From NCBI GenBank assembly GCA_964579575.1, contig CAZOGL010000003.1, positions 13,250 to 77,249 on the forward strand: a stretch of 64,000 nt of DNA. Direction: 5' to 3'. This document shows, piece after piece, positions 16,154 through 24,538 of this stretch. The DNA comes from CAVEFW01 sp964579575 (GTDB lineage Bacteria > Actinomycetota > Coriobacteriia > Coriobacteriales > Eggerthellaceae). The notes below the pieces were generated by a model that worked only from the letters and a program-made list of their open reading frames with translations, was not told the DNA's origin and did not search any database. The position numbers and the translations under genes are program-made. Every line of letters begins with the position of its first letter. Within the stretch, counting starts at the first letter, position 1.

Positions 16154-17418
16154 GGTCAATTGTCGATGCATTTAAGGTACCTGAGCTGAGGAAGAAAATT
16201 CTCTTCACTCTCGCTATCTTGGCGCTCTATCGCCTCGGTGCCTACATCCCGGTACCGGGCATCCCGTTTAGGGAGTTTGCAGACTCGTTCTCAAACTCGG
16301 GCGTTGCCATGACGATGCTAGACCTGTTCACTGGTGGCGCTTTGTCCAACTTCTCAGTGTTTTCCTTGGGTATCATGCCCTACATCACCGCATCCATCAT
16401 CATGCAGTTGATGCAGAGCGTTATTCCCGCCGTTGGTCGTTGGGCCAAGGAGGGTGAGACGGGCCGTCGCCGCATAACGCAGGTGACCCGTTGGCTGACC
16501 CTCGGTCTTGGCCTTATCAACGCTGTCGGTTACTTGCTTTTGTTCAAGTCTTCCGCATACGGCGTTGTCTTTAGCGACCAAGTTCCCGAGATGATCACGA
16601 ACATCCTTGTCGTCTTCACGCTCGTTGCTGGTACCGCCTTCATCATGTGGATGGGCGAGCTTATTACGCAGCGCGGCATCGGCAACGGCATGTCCCTCAT
16701 CATCTTCGTGAGCATCGTGTCCCGCGTGCCCTCTGCAATCTTCTCGTCTGCGACGACCGGTACCATGGGCATCGCTTTCACGGTTCTCATCCTCGTGATC
16801 GTTCTTCTCTGCATCCCTGCCATCATCTACGTTGAGCGCGCTCAGCGTCGTATCCCTGTCAACTACGCAAAGCGTATCCAGGGTCGTCAGATGGTCGGCG
16901 GGCAGAACACCTACATTCCGCTGAAGGTGAACTCCGCGGGCGTTATCCCTATCATCTTCGCGAGCTGCATCCTGTACTTCCCGGCACAGCTTGCTGCTCT
17001 GTTCAACGCGGATTGGCTGACCATTTTTGCTAACTGGTGCACCACCGGTTGGCTGAACTGGATTCTCAACGTCGTCCTGATCGTCTTCTTCGCGTACTTC
17101 TACACCTCCATGGTGTTCAATCCGGAGGAGACCTCTGACCAGATTCGCAAGCAGGGTGGCTACATCCCTGGTGTGCGTCCTGGTTCCAACACCGTTGAGT
17201 ACATCAAGAACGTCATCCGTCGCGTGACGTTGCCTGGCGGTATCTTCATCGCCTGCATCGCGGTCATCCCGACGATCATCTTCTACTTCACCGACAACAC
17301 CCTCATCCAGTCTTTCGGTGGCACCTCCATCCTGATCATGATTGGCGTTGCCCTTGACACCATGAGCAAGGTTGAGTCTCAGTTGAAGATGTACAACTAC
17401 GATGGCTTCTTCAAGTAG
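16147..17418 (+). CDS. secY: Preprotein translocase subunit SecY
   Basis: SecY of 423 residues, the channel of the Sec translocon with SecE (39818-40210 here). About ten transmembrane segments are visible. Motifs include YIPVPGIPFREFAD near the N terminus, GIMPYITASIIMQL, and ITQRGIGNGMSLIIF. The start is TTG at 16147 overlapping the end of rplO; no better start with a ribosome binding site is seen nearby. A terminator follows, then adk with its own promoter. Confidence 0.96.
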   Translation: MLRSIVDAFKVPELRKKILFTLAILALYRLGAYIPVPGIPFREFADSFSNSGVAMTMLDLFTGGALSNFSVFSLGIMPYITASIIMQLMQSVIPAVGRWAKEGETGRRRITQVTRWLTLGLGLINAVGYLLLFKSSAYGVVFSDQVPEMITNILVVFTLVAGTAFIMWMGELITQRGIGNGMSLIIFVSIVSRVPSAIFSSATTGTMGIAFTVLILVIVLLCIPAIIYVERAQRRIPVNYAKRIQGRQMVGGQNTYIPLKVNSAGVIPIIFASCILYFPAQLAALFNADWLTIFANWCTTGWLNWILNVVLIVFFAYFYTSMVFNPEETSDQIRKQGGYIPGVRPGSNTVEYIKNVIRRVTLPGGIFIACIAVIPTIIFYFTDNTLIQSFGGTSILIMIGVALDTMSKVESQLKMYNYDGFFK

Positions 17419-17451
17419 TCTGACCGCTTCTTGTTAAAGAAGTGAACTAAC

Positions 17452-17486
17452 ACGGGGGGCGAGGAAACTTGCCTCCCGTATTTTGT
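17452..17486 (+). terminator. secY terminator
   Basis: ACGGGGGGC pairs with GCCTCCCGT (one G-T pair), then ATTTTGTT. The T-run overlaps the adk -10 region. Confidence 0.75.
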
Positions 17487-17492
17487 TATAAT
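17484..17492 (+). promoter_or_regulatory. adk promoter, extended -10
   Basis: TGTTATAAT, a perfect -10 TATAAT (17487-17492) preceded by TGn. No clear -35 is present, in keeping with an extended -10 promoter. It gives a leader of about 100 nt. Confidence 0.6.
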
Positions 17493-17601
17493 AAATAGTC
17501 GCGGCCTTCGCACTCGACTTACTGCGTGCCGCATATAGATGCTTTTTTGCAGATGATGTGTTTCAGCCAGATTATCTGCCACTCCGTTCTTGGGAGGATC
17601 A

Positions 17602-18228
17602 ATGAATATCGTTCTTTTGGGCGCTCCGGGTGCCGGTAAGGGTACCCAGGCTGCAAAACTCGTCGAGGAGTTTAACCTTCCCCACATCTCCACCGGCGAC
17701 ATGTTGCGTGCCGCCGTCAAGGAAGGCACCGAGCTCGGCAAGACCGCGAAGGGATACATGGACTCAGGCGAGCTTGTTCCTGACGACGTCATCATCGGGC
17801 TTGTCAGCGAGCGTCTTTCCAACCCTGACACCAACGCCGGTTTCATCTTGGATGGCTTTCCTCGCTCCTCTGGACAGGCGGTTGCCCTTGATGTCGAGCT
17901 TTCCAAGCTTGGCCGTCCGTTGGATGCCGCTCTTCTCGTGGATGTCGCGCCTGACGTCATCGTGAAGCGCCTGACGTCCCGTCGCCTTTGCAGGGATTGC
18001 GGCTTTATCGGCAATGCCGGTGACGCTGTGTGTCCGAAATGCGGTGGTGAGATGTATCAACGCGACGACGACAACGAGACCACGGTTCGCAACCGTCTCG
18101 ATGTCTACGAGCGCTCTACCGCTCCGTTGATCGACTATTATCGCGGTTGTGACCTGCTTGTCACCGTTGACGGCGATCGCGATCCGGAGGTTGTTTACGC
18201 GGACGTGAAGACGGCGCTTGGCAAATAA
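17602..18228 (+). CDS. adk: Adenylate kinase (zinc LID type)
   Basis: Adenylate kinase of 208 residues, converting ATP + AMP to 2 ADP. P loop GAPGAGKGTQ (7-16), AMP-binding STGDMLR and FILDGFPRS. The LID domain has Cys130, Cys133, Cys144 and Cys147, the structural zinc site of Gram-positive enzymes. The start at 17602 follows GGGAGGA; a longer frame from 17590 lacks a site. It retains the conserved position after secY, but map and infA, which normally follow, do not; map lies at 42423. Confidence 0.97.
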   Translation: MNIVLLGAPGAGKGTQAAKLVEEFNLPHISTGDMLRAAVKEGTELGKTAKGYMDSGELVPDDVIIGLVSERLSNPDTNAGFILDGFPRSSGQAVALDVELSKLGRPLDAALLVDVAPDVIVKRLTSRRLCRDCGFIGNAGDAVCPKCGGEMYQRDDDNETTVRNRLDVYERSTAPLIDYYRGCDLLVTVDGDRDPEVVYADVKTALGK

Positions 18229-18257
18229 GTCGCAACGAGTCACAACTTGTATCGACT

Positions 18258-18296
18258 ATGAGGTCTCGTCGGTTTGGCGGGGCCTCATTTTCTTGT
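18258..18296 (+). terminator. adk terminator
   Basis: ATGAGGTC pairs with GGCCTCAT across a 15-base loop, followed by TTTTCTTG. Confidence 0.7.
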
Positions 18297-18351
18297 CTCT
18301 TTTGGCGCTATGCTGCGGTTGCTTCCCCTTGCATCTTCTATAATTTGAGGC

Positions 18352-20529
18352 ATGCCGAGCGTTCGAGAAAACATAGCCTACGTGGAGAAGCGTTACCTGA
18401 AGCGCCATGCTTCGGGTATCAAGCACTATGTCAAGGTGTTTCTTGTCCTGCTTGCCGTGGCATTGGCCCTCGAATGCTTCGTGTTCAACTTCAACTTCTT
18501 CAAGTCCCTTGGCTACAAAGAAAAAAGCCTCATGAACAAAATCGAGTTGACGAAGGACGAGGACGGGACATTCCTCCTTACCGAGGTTAACTCGACCCTT
18601 GAGTTCTCGCACATCAACGAGAAGGTGTATGACGTATATATCAAGCTCGACTCCGGTCAAAATGCGCAGTTGCTCACGTTCAAGATTAACTTCACGGACG
18701 CGGCCCACGAGACGTACTTCGATTCCACGGAATACACCGAGGGTATTCCTGAAGCCAGCGTCTCGACCACCTCGTCTCGCAGCCAGATCATCAACCTCAA
18801 CACCTCGGGTGACATGGGGAGCCTTCGTATCCAATTACTCAGCGACGACGTGTCCTATCCCGTCAAGATCAAGGACGTCGTTCTCAATGCGAAACATCCC
18901 TTTGACTTCGTCGTGTGGCGCTTCGGTCTCGTCTATCTGCTCTTGATACTCGGGTATGCCTTCAGGCCGCGATCCTCCCTCTATTCCTTCCGTATCGTGG
19001 AGAACCCTGTGGTGTCGAAGACCACGATTGTGTTTACCATGGTGGTGGAGATCGCGCTCGTGAGTTCTTTCCTGTTGTTTGGTTCAAACCTCGTAGGGGT
19101 CGCCACGGAGAGCTACAACTACGGTTCTTGGGACGGCAAGAGCTTCGTCAACACCTTTGAGGTCGGCGGCGACAACGCCCAACAATACGCTGAGCTTGCC
19201 CGCGCGATGGCGCATGGACAACTCTACCTTGACCAAGAACCGCCCCAATGGCTCCAAGACATGGACAACCCATACGACAACGGCGCCCGTAACGAGTTGC
19301 AAAAACAAACGGGGGAGTCGTATCTGTTCGATGTCGCGTACTACGACGGGCACTACTATGTCTATTTCGGGGTTGTCCCTGTCGTCTTGTTCTACCTGCC
19401 GTTCTACTTGGTGACGGGGGCGAACTTCCCCTCGGCTATAGGCGTGCTCATAATGCTCGCTCTGTTCATTGCCGGGTGCACCGTGTTGCTCGACCGGTTT
19501 GCCCGTTACCATTTCAAGCGGGTGAGCTTGGGATTGTATCTGTTGTTGCAGATACCGCTCGTCATGTGTTGCGGCATCATGTATCTTGCCAAGTTCCCCA
19601 CGTTCTACTCGTTGCCGATTGCGTGCGCGTTGGCGTTTTCGGTTTGGGGCATCTACTTTTGGATGAAAGGACGCACCGCCGAGGTGCGTTGGGGATGGTT
19701 CTTGGCGGGCAGCCTTTGCATGGCTCTCGTCGCCGGTTGTCGTCCGCAATTCGTGTTGCTTTCATGTCTGGCCTTCCCCTTGTTTTGGCGACCCTATATC
19801 AAGGAAAAGCGCATCCTCACGAGGAAGGGCGCCTTCGAGTTCATTTGCCTTATCGCCCCCTACTTTGTCGTTGCTGCCGGCATCATGCTGTACAACTACG
19901 CGCGGTTCGGCAGCTTCTTTGATTTCGGCGCGAACTACAATCTGACGGTCAACGACATGACGAAGCGCGGGTGGAACATCGGACGCTTGGCACCCGCCAT
20001 CTTTGCGTACTTCCTCCAACCGGCCAACGTTGTGGGGGTGTTCCCCTTTATCCAACCCACCGAGTTCGCTACGACCTATATGGGGCAGACCATCAAGGAG
20101 ACCACGTTTGGTGGTGTCTTTGCGTGCTTGCCGATCCTTTGGACCTTGGCTTTCACGGGCCCGATCATCAAGATGCGTATCAAGGCGCGTTCGACCCACA
20201 CAATCGCGGGTGTCATTGGCGTTTTGCTCGGCAGCGCGCTTCTCATCGCCCTGCTTGACGCAGAGATGGCCGGCATCTTGCAACGTTACTACGCCGATTT
20301 CAGCTTCATGCTTCTCATCGCCACGGTGTTGTTGGTCTTTATTGCCAACGAGAACCTCGAAGAGAACACGAAGTTGCGGCGGTATCTTATGGACGGGCTG
20401 CTCGTGGCGGTGGCGGTCAGCGTCGCGTACATCTTCATGATGTCTCTTGCGCCTGAGACCGGTTGGTACTCTGATGTGTATGATTGGGCGTATCAAAATT
20501 TCATTGCGACAATGCTGTTTTGGACATAA
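18352..20529 (+). CDS. Large polytopic membrane protein, possible GT-C glycosyltransferase
   Basis: 725 residues of unknown function. A first transmembrane helix (about 26-48) is followed by a soluble extracytoplasmic region (about 60-185) and then roughly ten to eleven more helices. The loop after the third helix reads GGDNAQQYAELARAMAHG, followed by DVAYYDGHYYVYFG; an acidic residue in such an early loop followed by many helices resembles GT-C glycosyltransferases that use polyprenyl-phosphate sugars, but I see no firm family signature. A -10 TATAAT (18339-18344) lies 7 nt before the ATG with no usable ribosome binding site, so the message may be leaderless. nagB follows 37 nt downstream. 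Confidence 0.75.
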   Translation: MPSVRENIAYVEKRYLKRHASGIKHYVKVFLVLLAVALALECFVFNFNFFKSLGYKEKSLMNKIELTKDEDGTFLLTEVNSTLEFSHINEKVYDVYIKLDSGQNAQLLTFKINFTDAAHETYFDSTEYTEGIPEASVSTTSSRSQIINLNTSGDMGSLRIQLLSDDVSYPVKIKDVVLNAKHPFDFVVWRFGLVYLLLILGYAFRPRSSLYSFRIVENPVVSKTTIVFTMVVEIALVSSFLLFGSNLVGVATESYNYGSWDGKSFVNTFEVGGDNAQQYAELARAMAHGQLYLDQEPPQWLQDMDNPYDNGARNELQKQTGESYLFDVAYYDGHYYVYFGVVPVVLFYLPFYLVTGANFPSAIGVLIMLALFIAGCTVLLDRFARYHFKRVSLGLYLLLQIPLVMCCGIMYLAKFPTFYSLPIACALAFSVWGIYFWMKGRTAEVRWGWFLAGSLCMALVAGCRPQFVLLSCLAFPLFWRPYIKEKRILTRKGAFEFICLIAPYFVVAAGIMLYNYARFGSFFDFGANYNLTVNDMTKRGWNIGRLAPAIFAYFLQPANVVGVFPFIQPTEFATTYMGQTIKETTFGGVFACLPILWTLAFTGPIIKMRIKARSTHTIAGVIGVLLGSALLIALLDAEMAGILQRYYADFSFMLLIATVLLVFIANENLEENTKLRRYLMDGLLVAVAVSVAYIFMMSLAPETGWYSDVYDWAYQNFIATMLFWT

Positions 20530-20566
20530 CGTATAGGCACAACGAATAGGGTTACAAGGAGTATTC

Positions 20567-21298
20567 ATGGCTATTGAAATTATCAAGGCAGGCAACTACG
20601 ACCAGATGAGTCGTCGTGCGGCGGATGTCATTGCGTCGTGCATCGAGGCAGATGCCGCGTGCACGCTTGGGTTGGCGACGGGTTCCACCCCGATTGGCCT
20701 GTACAAGGAGTTGGTGAAGGATTACGAGGCGGGCAAGATCAGCTTTTCTGAGCTCACCACCTTCAACCTTGACGAGTACCGCGGACTTGATGGGACCCAT
20801 CCCCAAAGCTATCGCTATTTCATGAACGACAACCTGTTTAATCATGTCGATGTTCGCAAGGAGTGCACCTTCGTCCCGGATGGGTCGAATCCCGACTCTG
20901 ACAAGGCATGTGCTGACTACGAGGCCATGATCGAGGAGGCCGGCGGCGTCGATATCCAATTGCTCGGTATCGGCCACAACGGTCACATCGGTTTCAATGA
21001 GCCCGCTGACACCTTCCCAGTGGAGACCCACCTCGTTGCGTTGACCGACAGCACGATACAGGCAAACAGCCGCCTGTTCGATTCGATCGACGAGGTTCCG
21101 CGCGAGGCGTACACCATGGGTATCGGCACGATCATGAAGGCTCGTATGATCTTGCTCGTCGCCAATGGCAAGGGCAAGGCCGAGATCATCCGCGACGCGA
21201 TGCTGGGGCCTGTGACGCCGCGCGTTCCTGCCTCCGTCCTCCAATTGCACCCCAATGTCGTCGTCATCGTTGACGATGAGGCGGGTGCGCTGTGCTAA
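20567..21298 (+). CDS. nagB: Glucosamine-6-phosphate deaminase
   Basis: NagB of 243 residues, converting glucosamine-6-P to fructose-6-P plus ammonia. Sugar-phosphate loop LATGSTPIGLYKEL (about 36-49), catalytic Asp69 in FNLDEY, and GIGHNGHIGFNEP with His140. The protein is short, lacking the C-terminal allosteric extension of E. coli NagB, like the Bacillus form. ATG preceded by AAGGAG. It overlaps nagA by 7 nt and is the final step of the amino-sugar route encoded in this island. Confidence 0.96.
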   Translation: MAIEIIKAGNYDQMSRRAADVIASCIEADAACTLGLATGSTPIGLYKELVKDYEAGKISFSELTTFNLDEYRGLDGTHPQSYRYFMNDNLFNHVDVRKECTFVPDGSNPDSDKACADYEAMIEEAGGVDIQLLGIGHNGHIGFNEPADTFPVETHLVALTDSTIQANSRLFDSIDEVPREAYTMGIGTIMKARMILLVANGKGKAEIIRDAMLGPVTPRVPASVLQLHPNVVVIVDDEAGALC

Positions 21299-22443
21299 TC
21301 AAGGGTGGTGACGTCTTCCTCGACGGAGCCTTCAAAACGGCCGACATCCTGATTTCTGGCGAGCGTGTGAGTGATGCCCATATTGGGACGAACTCGGCTC
21401 TCTGTGGCGATTTTGAGGGCTCAGACGAGGTTTTGGACGCGACGGGGTGTTATGTCATCCCCGGCCTTATCGATCTCCATTTCCACGGGGTCATGGGGTC
21501 CGATCTTTCCGATGCAACACCCGAGGCGATCTCGACCATCGCCACGTATGAGGCAAGTCGAGGAGTGACGGCGATTTGCCCTGCGACGATGACATTGGGT
21601 GAGGTCGCGCTTTTGTCCATCATGAAAAACACAGCCTCCTTCAAGGCGACCTCTACGCAGGCTGAGCTTGTGGGTATCAATATGGAGGGGCCGTATATCT
21701 CCCCGTCGAAGGTGGGTGCCCAAAACCCCGCCTTTGTCCGGCATTGCGATATCGAGGAGTTTGAACGTCTCCAAGACGCGGCGGGTGGACTCATCAAGCT
21801 TGTGGATATCGCACCGGAGGAACCTGACGCGCTTGACTTTATCCGTGCGACGCACGACAAGGTGCGCATCTCGATCGCCCATACGGCTACGGACTATGCG
21901 TGTGCCGTACGCGCTTTCGAGCTCGGCGCGCGCCACATAACCCACCTGTTCAACGCCATGCCTGGCTTGCATCATCGCAATCCCGGTCCCATCCCCGCAG
22001 CTGCTGAGCGCAGCGACATCACGCCGGAGATCATCGCTGATGGCGTGCACATCCATCCCGCCATGGTGCGTTTAGCGTTTGAGATGTTCGGGGATGACCG
22101 CATGATTCTCATCTCGGACAGCTTGCGCGCTTGTGGGCTGGGTGACGGGGAGTATGAGTTGGGAGGCCAGCGATTCACCGTACGCGGCCCTCGCGCGACC
22201 TTGGCTGACGGTACCCTCGCAGGCTCCTGCAGCGACTTGATGGCTTGTCTACGAACGGCAGTCCGCGACATGTCGATTCCTCTTGAGAGCGCCGTTAAGG
22301 CGGCAACCATCAATCCGGCGCGCGTGCTTGGTATCGATGGGGAGCGGGGATCGTTTGCGGCGGGCAACGTTGCTGATTGCGCGATTCTTGACGAGGAACT
22401 CAACCTCAAACACGTCGTGTTGCGTGGGTCCTTGCTTTTCTAG
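21292..22443 (+). CDS. nagA: N-acetylglucosamine-6-phosphate deacetylase
   Basis: NagA of 383 residues, an amidohydrolase-fold enzyme that hydrolyses GlcNAc-6-P to GlcN-6-P and acetate. The metal motif is LIDLHFHG; NMEGPYISP and ISIAHTATDYA are further metal-ligand regions; THLFNAMPGLHHRNPG binds substrate; ILISDSL carries the catalytic Asp. The start is GTG at 21292 overlapping the nagB stop, so translation is coupled. Downstream lies a long low-complexity repeat with a gap and a terminator shared with the convergent nanE. Confidence 0.95.
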   Translation: MLIKGGDVFLDGAFKTADILISGERVSDAHIGTNSALCGDFEGSDEVLDATGCYVIPGLIDLHFHGVMGSDLSDATPEAISTIATYEASRGVTAICPATMTLGEVALLSIMKNTASFKATSTQAELVGINMEGPYISPSKVGAQNPAFVRHCDIEEFERLQDAAGGLIKLVDIAPEEPDALDFIRATHDKVRISIAHTATDYACAVRAFELGARHITHLFNAMPGLHHRNPGPIPAAAERSDITPEIIADGVHIHPAMVRLAFEMFGDDRMILISDSLRACGLGDGEYELGGQRFTVRGPRATLADGTLAGSCSDLMACLRTAVRDMSIPLESAVKAATINPARVLGIDGERGSFAAGNVADCAILDEELNLKHVVLRGSLLF

Positions 22444-22740
22444 GGAGAGATTAGGGCGAGCTGTTCAGGCGAGACATCTCACACGAGACATCTAGGCGAG
22501 ATGTTCAGGCAAGACATCTCGTACGAGGCATCTAGNNNNNNNNNNNNNNNNNNNNNNNNNNNNNNNNNNNNNNNNNNNNNNNNNNNNNNNNNNNNNNNNN
22601 NNNNNNNNNNNNNNNNNNNNNNNNNNNNNNNNNNNACACGAGACATCTAGGCGAGATGTTCAGGCAAGACATCTCGTACGAGGCATCTAGCGTAGCGCGA
22701 GGTATCTAGCGTAGCGCGAGGCATCTAGCGCGAGACATAT
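22444..22740. repeat. Degenerate repeat array after nagA
   Basis: A 297-bp block built from variants of GAGACATCTAG and GCGAGATGTTCAGGC, later changing to GCGTAGCGCGAGGCATCTA units. Many units contain TAG in TCTAG. Adjacent units GAGATGT and ACATCTC can pair, so the RNA could form hairpins. A 100-N gap lies inside, so unit number is unknown. No gene is visible. Confidence 0.8.
22536..22635. other. Scaffold gap of 100 N with identical 55-bp flanks
   Basis: The 55 bases before the gap (22481-22535) are identical to the 55 bases after it (22636-22690). An exact 55-base overlap across a 100-N join is the mark of a de Bruijn assembler contig overlap (k = 55) placed on both sides, so part of the apparent repeat is artefact. 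Confidence 0.85.
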
Positions 22741-22773
22741 AAAAAAAGAAAGCCCTCAGGGGCTTTCTTTTTT
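22741..22773. terminator. Bidirectional terminator between nagA and nanE
   Basis: An A-rich/T-rich stem (AAAGAAAGCCC pairing with GGGCTTTCTTT) around a short loop, with a run of A on the left and of T on the right, so it can end transcription from both convergent sides. Confidence 0.9.
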
Positions 22774-22808
22774 GCTTGACAGGGCGGCAACAGGGCGACA
22801 GCGAGGGC

Positions 22809-23489
22809 CTATTTGACGGCGTCTACAAACCAGCTGGTGATGCTGGTGGGGTGGGTGATGGCGGTACCGACCACGACAGCCCACGCACCTGCATCGATGG
22901 CATCACGCGCGTCTTGGGGTGAGTGGACGCGACCCTCACAAACAATCGGGAACCCGGGGAACTCCTCCACCGCTTGGCGCAACAGGGGGAGGTCGGGACC
23001 GTCTGCCATCGTGCAATCGATAGCCGCGACTCCGTGGGACAAGGTTGTGGAACAAAGGTCACATCCCGCGGCAACGCCTCGACGGATATCCTCGATGGTG
23101 GCACAATCGGCCATGATGAGGGTCTCCTCGGTCTCACGCAAGGCGACGACGGTCTCCTCGAACGTGCGCCCGTCGGGTCGGGGGCGATCCGTGGCGTCGA
23201 GCGCGACGATGTCGGAGCCGGCGGCGACGCATGCCCTCGCATGGCGCAGGGTCGGGGTGATATAGACTCCCTCGTGGCCCTCTTTCCAAAGGCCGATGAC
23301 GGGAACCTCGACACGCCCCTTAATGGCGGCGATATCGGAAAGCCCTTGGCAACGGATGGCGCCTGCACCACCGAGTTCGCAAGCGCGAGCCATCTGCGCC
23401 ATGGTTTCCGGGTGGCGCAGGGGCTCGCCCATATACGCTTGGCAACTCGCAATGATGGTGCCCCTGAGTTGTTCGATTACAGGATGCAT
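22809..23489 (-). CDS. nanE: N-acetylmannosamine-6-phosphate 2-epimerase
   Basis: NanE of 226 residues, a TIM-barrel enzyme turning ManNAc-6-P into GlcNAc-6-P, the substrate of NagA encoded opposite. Diagnostic segments are IRCQGLSDIAAIK, VPVIGLWKEGHEGVYITPT, DIVALDATDRPRPDG and CEGRVHSPQDA. The start at 23489 (MHPVIEQLRG) follows GAGAGG and lies 38 nt after the nanK stop; a longer frame to 23552 overlaps nanK and has no site. Last gene of the minus-strand sialic acid unit. Confidence 0.92.
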   Translation of the reverse strand: MHPVIEQLRGTIIASCQAYMGEPLRHPETMAQMARACELGGAGAIRCQGLSDIAAIKGRVEVPVIGLWKEGHEGVYITPTLRHARACVAAGSDIVALDATDRPRPDGRTFEETVVALRETEETLIMADCATIEDIRRGVAAGCDLCSTTLSHGVAAIDCTMADGPDLPLLRQAVEEFPGFPIVCEGRVHSPQDARDAIDAGAWAVVVGTAITHPTSITSWFVDAVK

Positions 23490-23527
23490 GGTGTTCCTCT
23501 CGGTATGGGCAGGCTGCCCTTTAAAGG

Positions 23528-24496
23528 TTATCTCAGGTTGAAGGTGTCGCAAGCATGCTCGGCGGCTCCGTAGAGGGGAGCGTCATTTCCGAGGATGCCC
23601 TCTACGATGGGGATCTTGGTGTCCGTTGAGGGGGCTTGTGCGGCAAAACCCTCCTTGAGCTTGTCAAACCACAATGAACCCGCCTTGACGACGCTGCCTG
23701 AGATGATGATCATCTCAGGGTCGAGCATGTTCACCCAGGTGGCGATGGATTCGCCGAGGGCATACCCCGCTTCCTCGATGACCCGTTTTGCCAACTCCTC
23801 GCCTTCATAGGCGCGTGTGGAAATCTCAGCACCGGTGAGCTTTTCCCCGCCGAGGGCAACGTATTGTGCCTCGATGCCGCTGCCGGATGCGATGGACTCG
23901 ATATGGGCCTCACCTCCGCAAGAGCAGGGGATTCCCTTTGCGGCGGGGTGGAATGTGTGACCAATCTCCCCCGCGAAGCCGCGCGAGCCGCGCAAGAGCT
24001 TACCGTCGATGATGATCGACCCGCCAAGGCCGGTGCCTGGGGCGACCATGAGGCAATTGGAGCAACCGTGGGCCACGCCCCAACGCGCCTCGCCGAGGGC
24101 GTGTCCTTGGACGTCGTTCAAGACGGCGCAAGGGACGCCTGCGCTCTTCGAGATCTCGGCAGCGACCGGCTGACCCGTCCAACCAGGCATGATCTCGTTG
24201 GCAAAGTCGATGGCGCCGGTATTCGCATTGACGCGTCCCGCGGTCGCGATACCAACCCCTGCAATGGGTCGTCCGTACGTCTCCGCCATCTTTGCGACGA
24301 TGAACTTGATGCGCGTCAGAACAGCGGATCCACCTTCGGCCGCAAGGGTAGGAACCATGTCCTTGAACAGGAGCCTGGGCTTCTCTTCGGGGGAGGTGTA
24401 CTCCATGAGGGCTGAGGCGATCTTGGTGCCGCCTACATCAACGGAGACGACTGCGAATGGGGTGGTCATCTCATTGTTCTCTCGCGTGTTGCTCAT
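23528..24496 (-). CDS. nanK: ROK-family sugar kinase, probable N-acetylmannosamine kinase
   Basis: ROK kinase of 322 residues. The ATP phosphate loop is SVDVGGTKIASALM; GVGIATAGRVN, APGTGLGGSIIIDGKLLRG and AGEIGHTF follow in family order. The zinc motif normally reads CxCGxxGCxE; here it is CSCGGEAHIE, with His where the third Cys is expected, so metal binding may be kept with a changed ligand. Context (nanA upstream, nanE downstream) argues for ManNAc as substrate, but a glucokinase-like specificity cannot be excluded. Start at 24496 has AAAGGA; a second Met nine codons later is an alternative. Confidence 0.8.
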   Translation of the reverse strand: MSNTRENNEMTTPFAVVSVDVGGTKIASALMEYTSPEEKPRLLFKDMVPTLAAEGGSAVLTRIKFIVAKMAETYGRPIAGVGIATAGRVNANTGAIDFANEIMPGWTGQPVAAEISKSAGVPCAVLNDVQGHALGEARWGVAHGCSNCLMVAPGTGLGGSIIIDGKLLRGSRGFAGEIGHTFHPAAKGIPCSCGGEAHIESIASGSGIEAQYVALGGEKLTGAEISTRAYEGEELAKRVIEEAGYALGESIATWVNMLDPEMIIISGSVVKAGSLWFDKLKEGFAAQAPSTDTKIPIVEGILGNDAPLYGAAEHACDTFNLR

Positions 24497-24538
24497 TGGC
24501 GATCCTTTGGGTCTGGGGTGGACGGGTAGGGTCGGGGT

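Noticed and set aside
19084..19749. Minus-strand frame inside the large membrane protein gene
   Set aside because: No start signal and no motif; the plus-strand frame has clear membrane helices.
22444..22740. CRISPR-like array
   Set aside because: Units are short, adjoining and degenerate with no unique spacers of constant length, and no cas genes are nearby.
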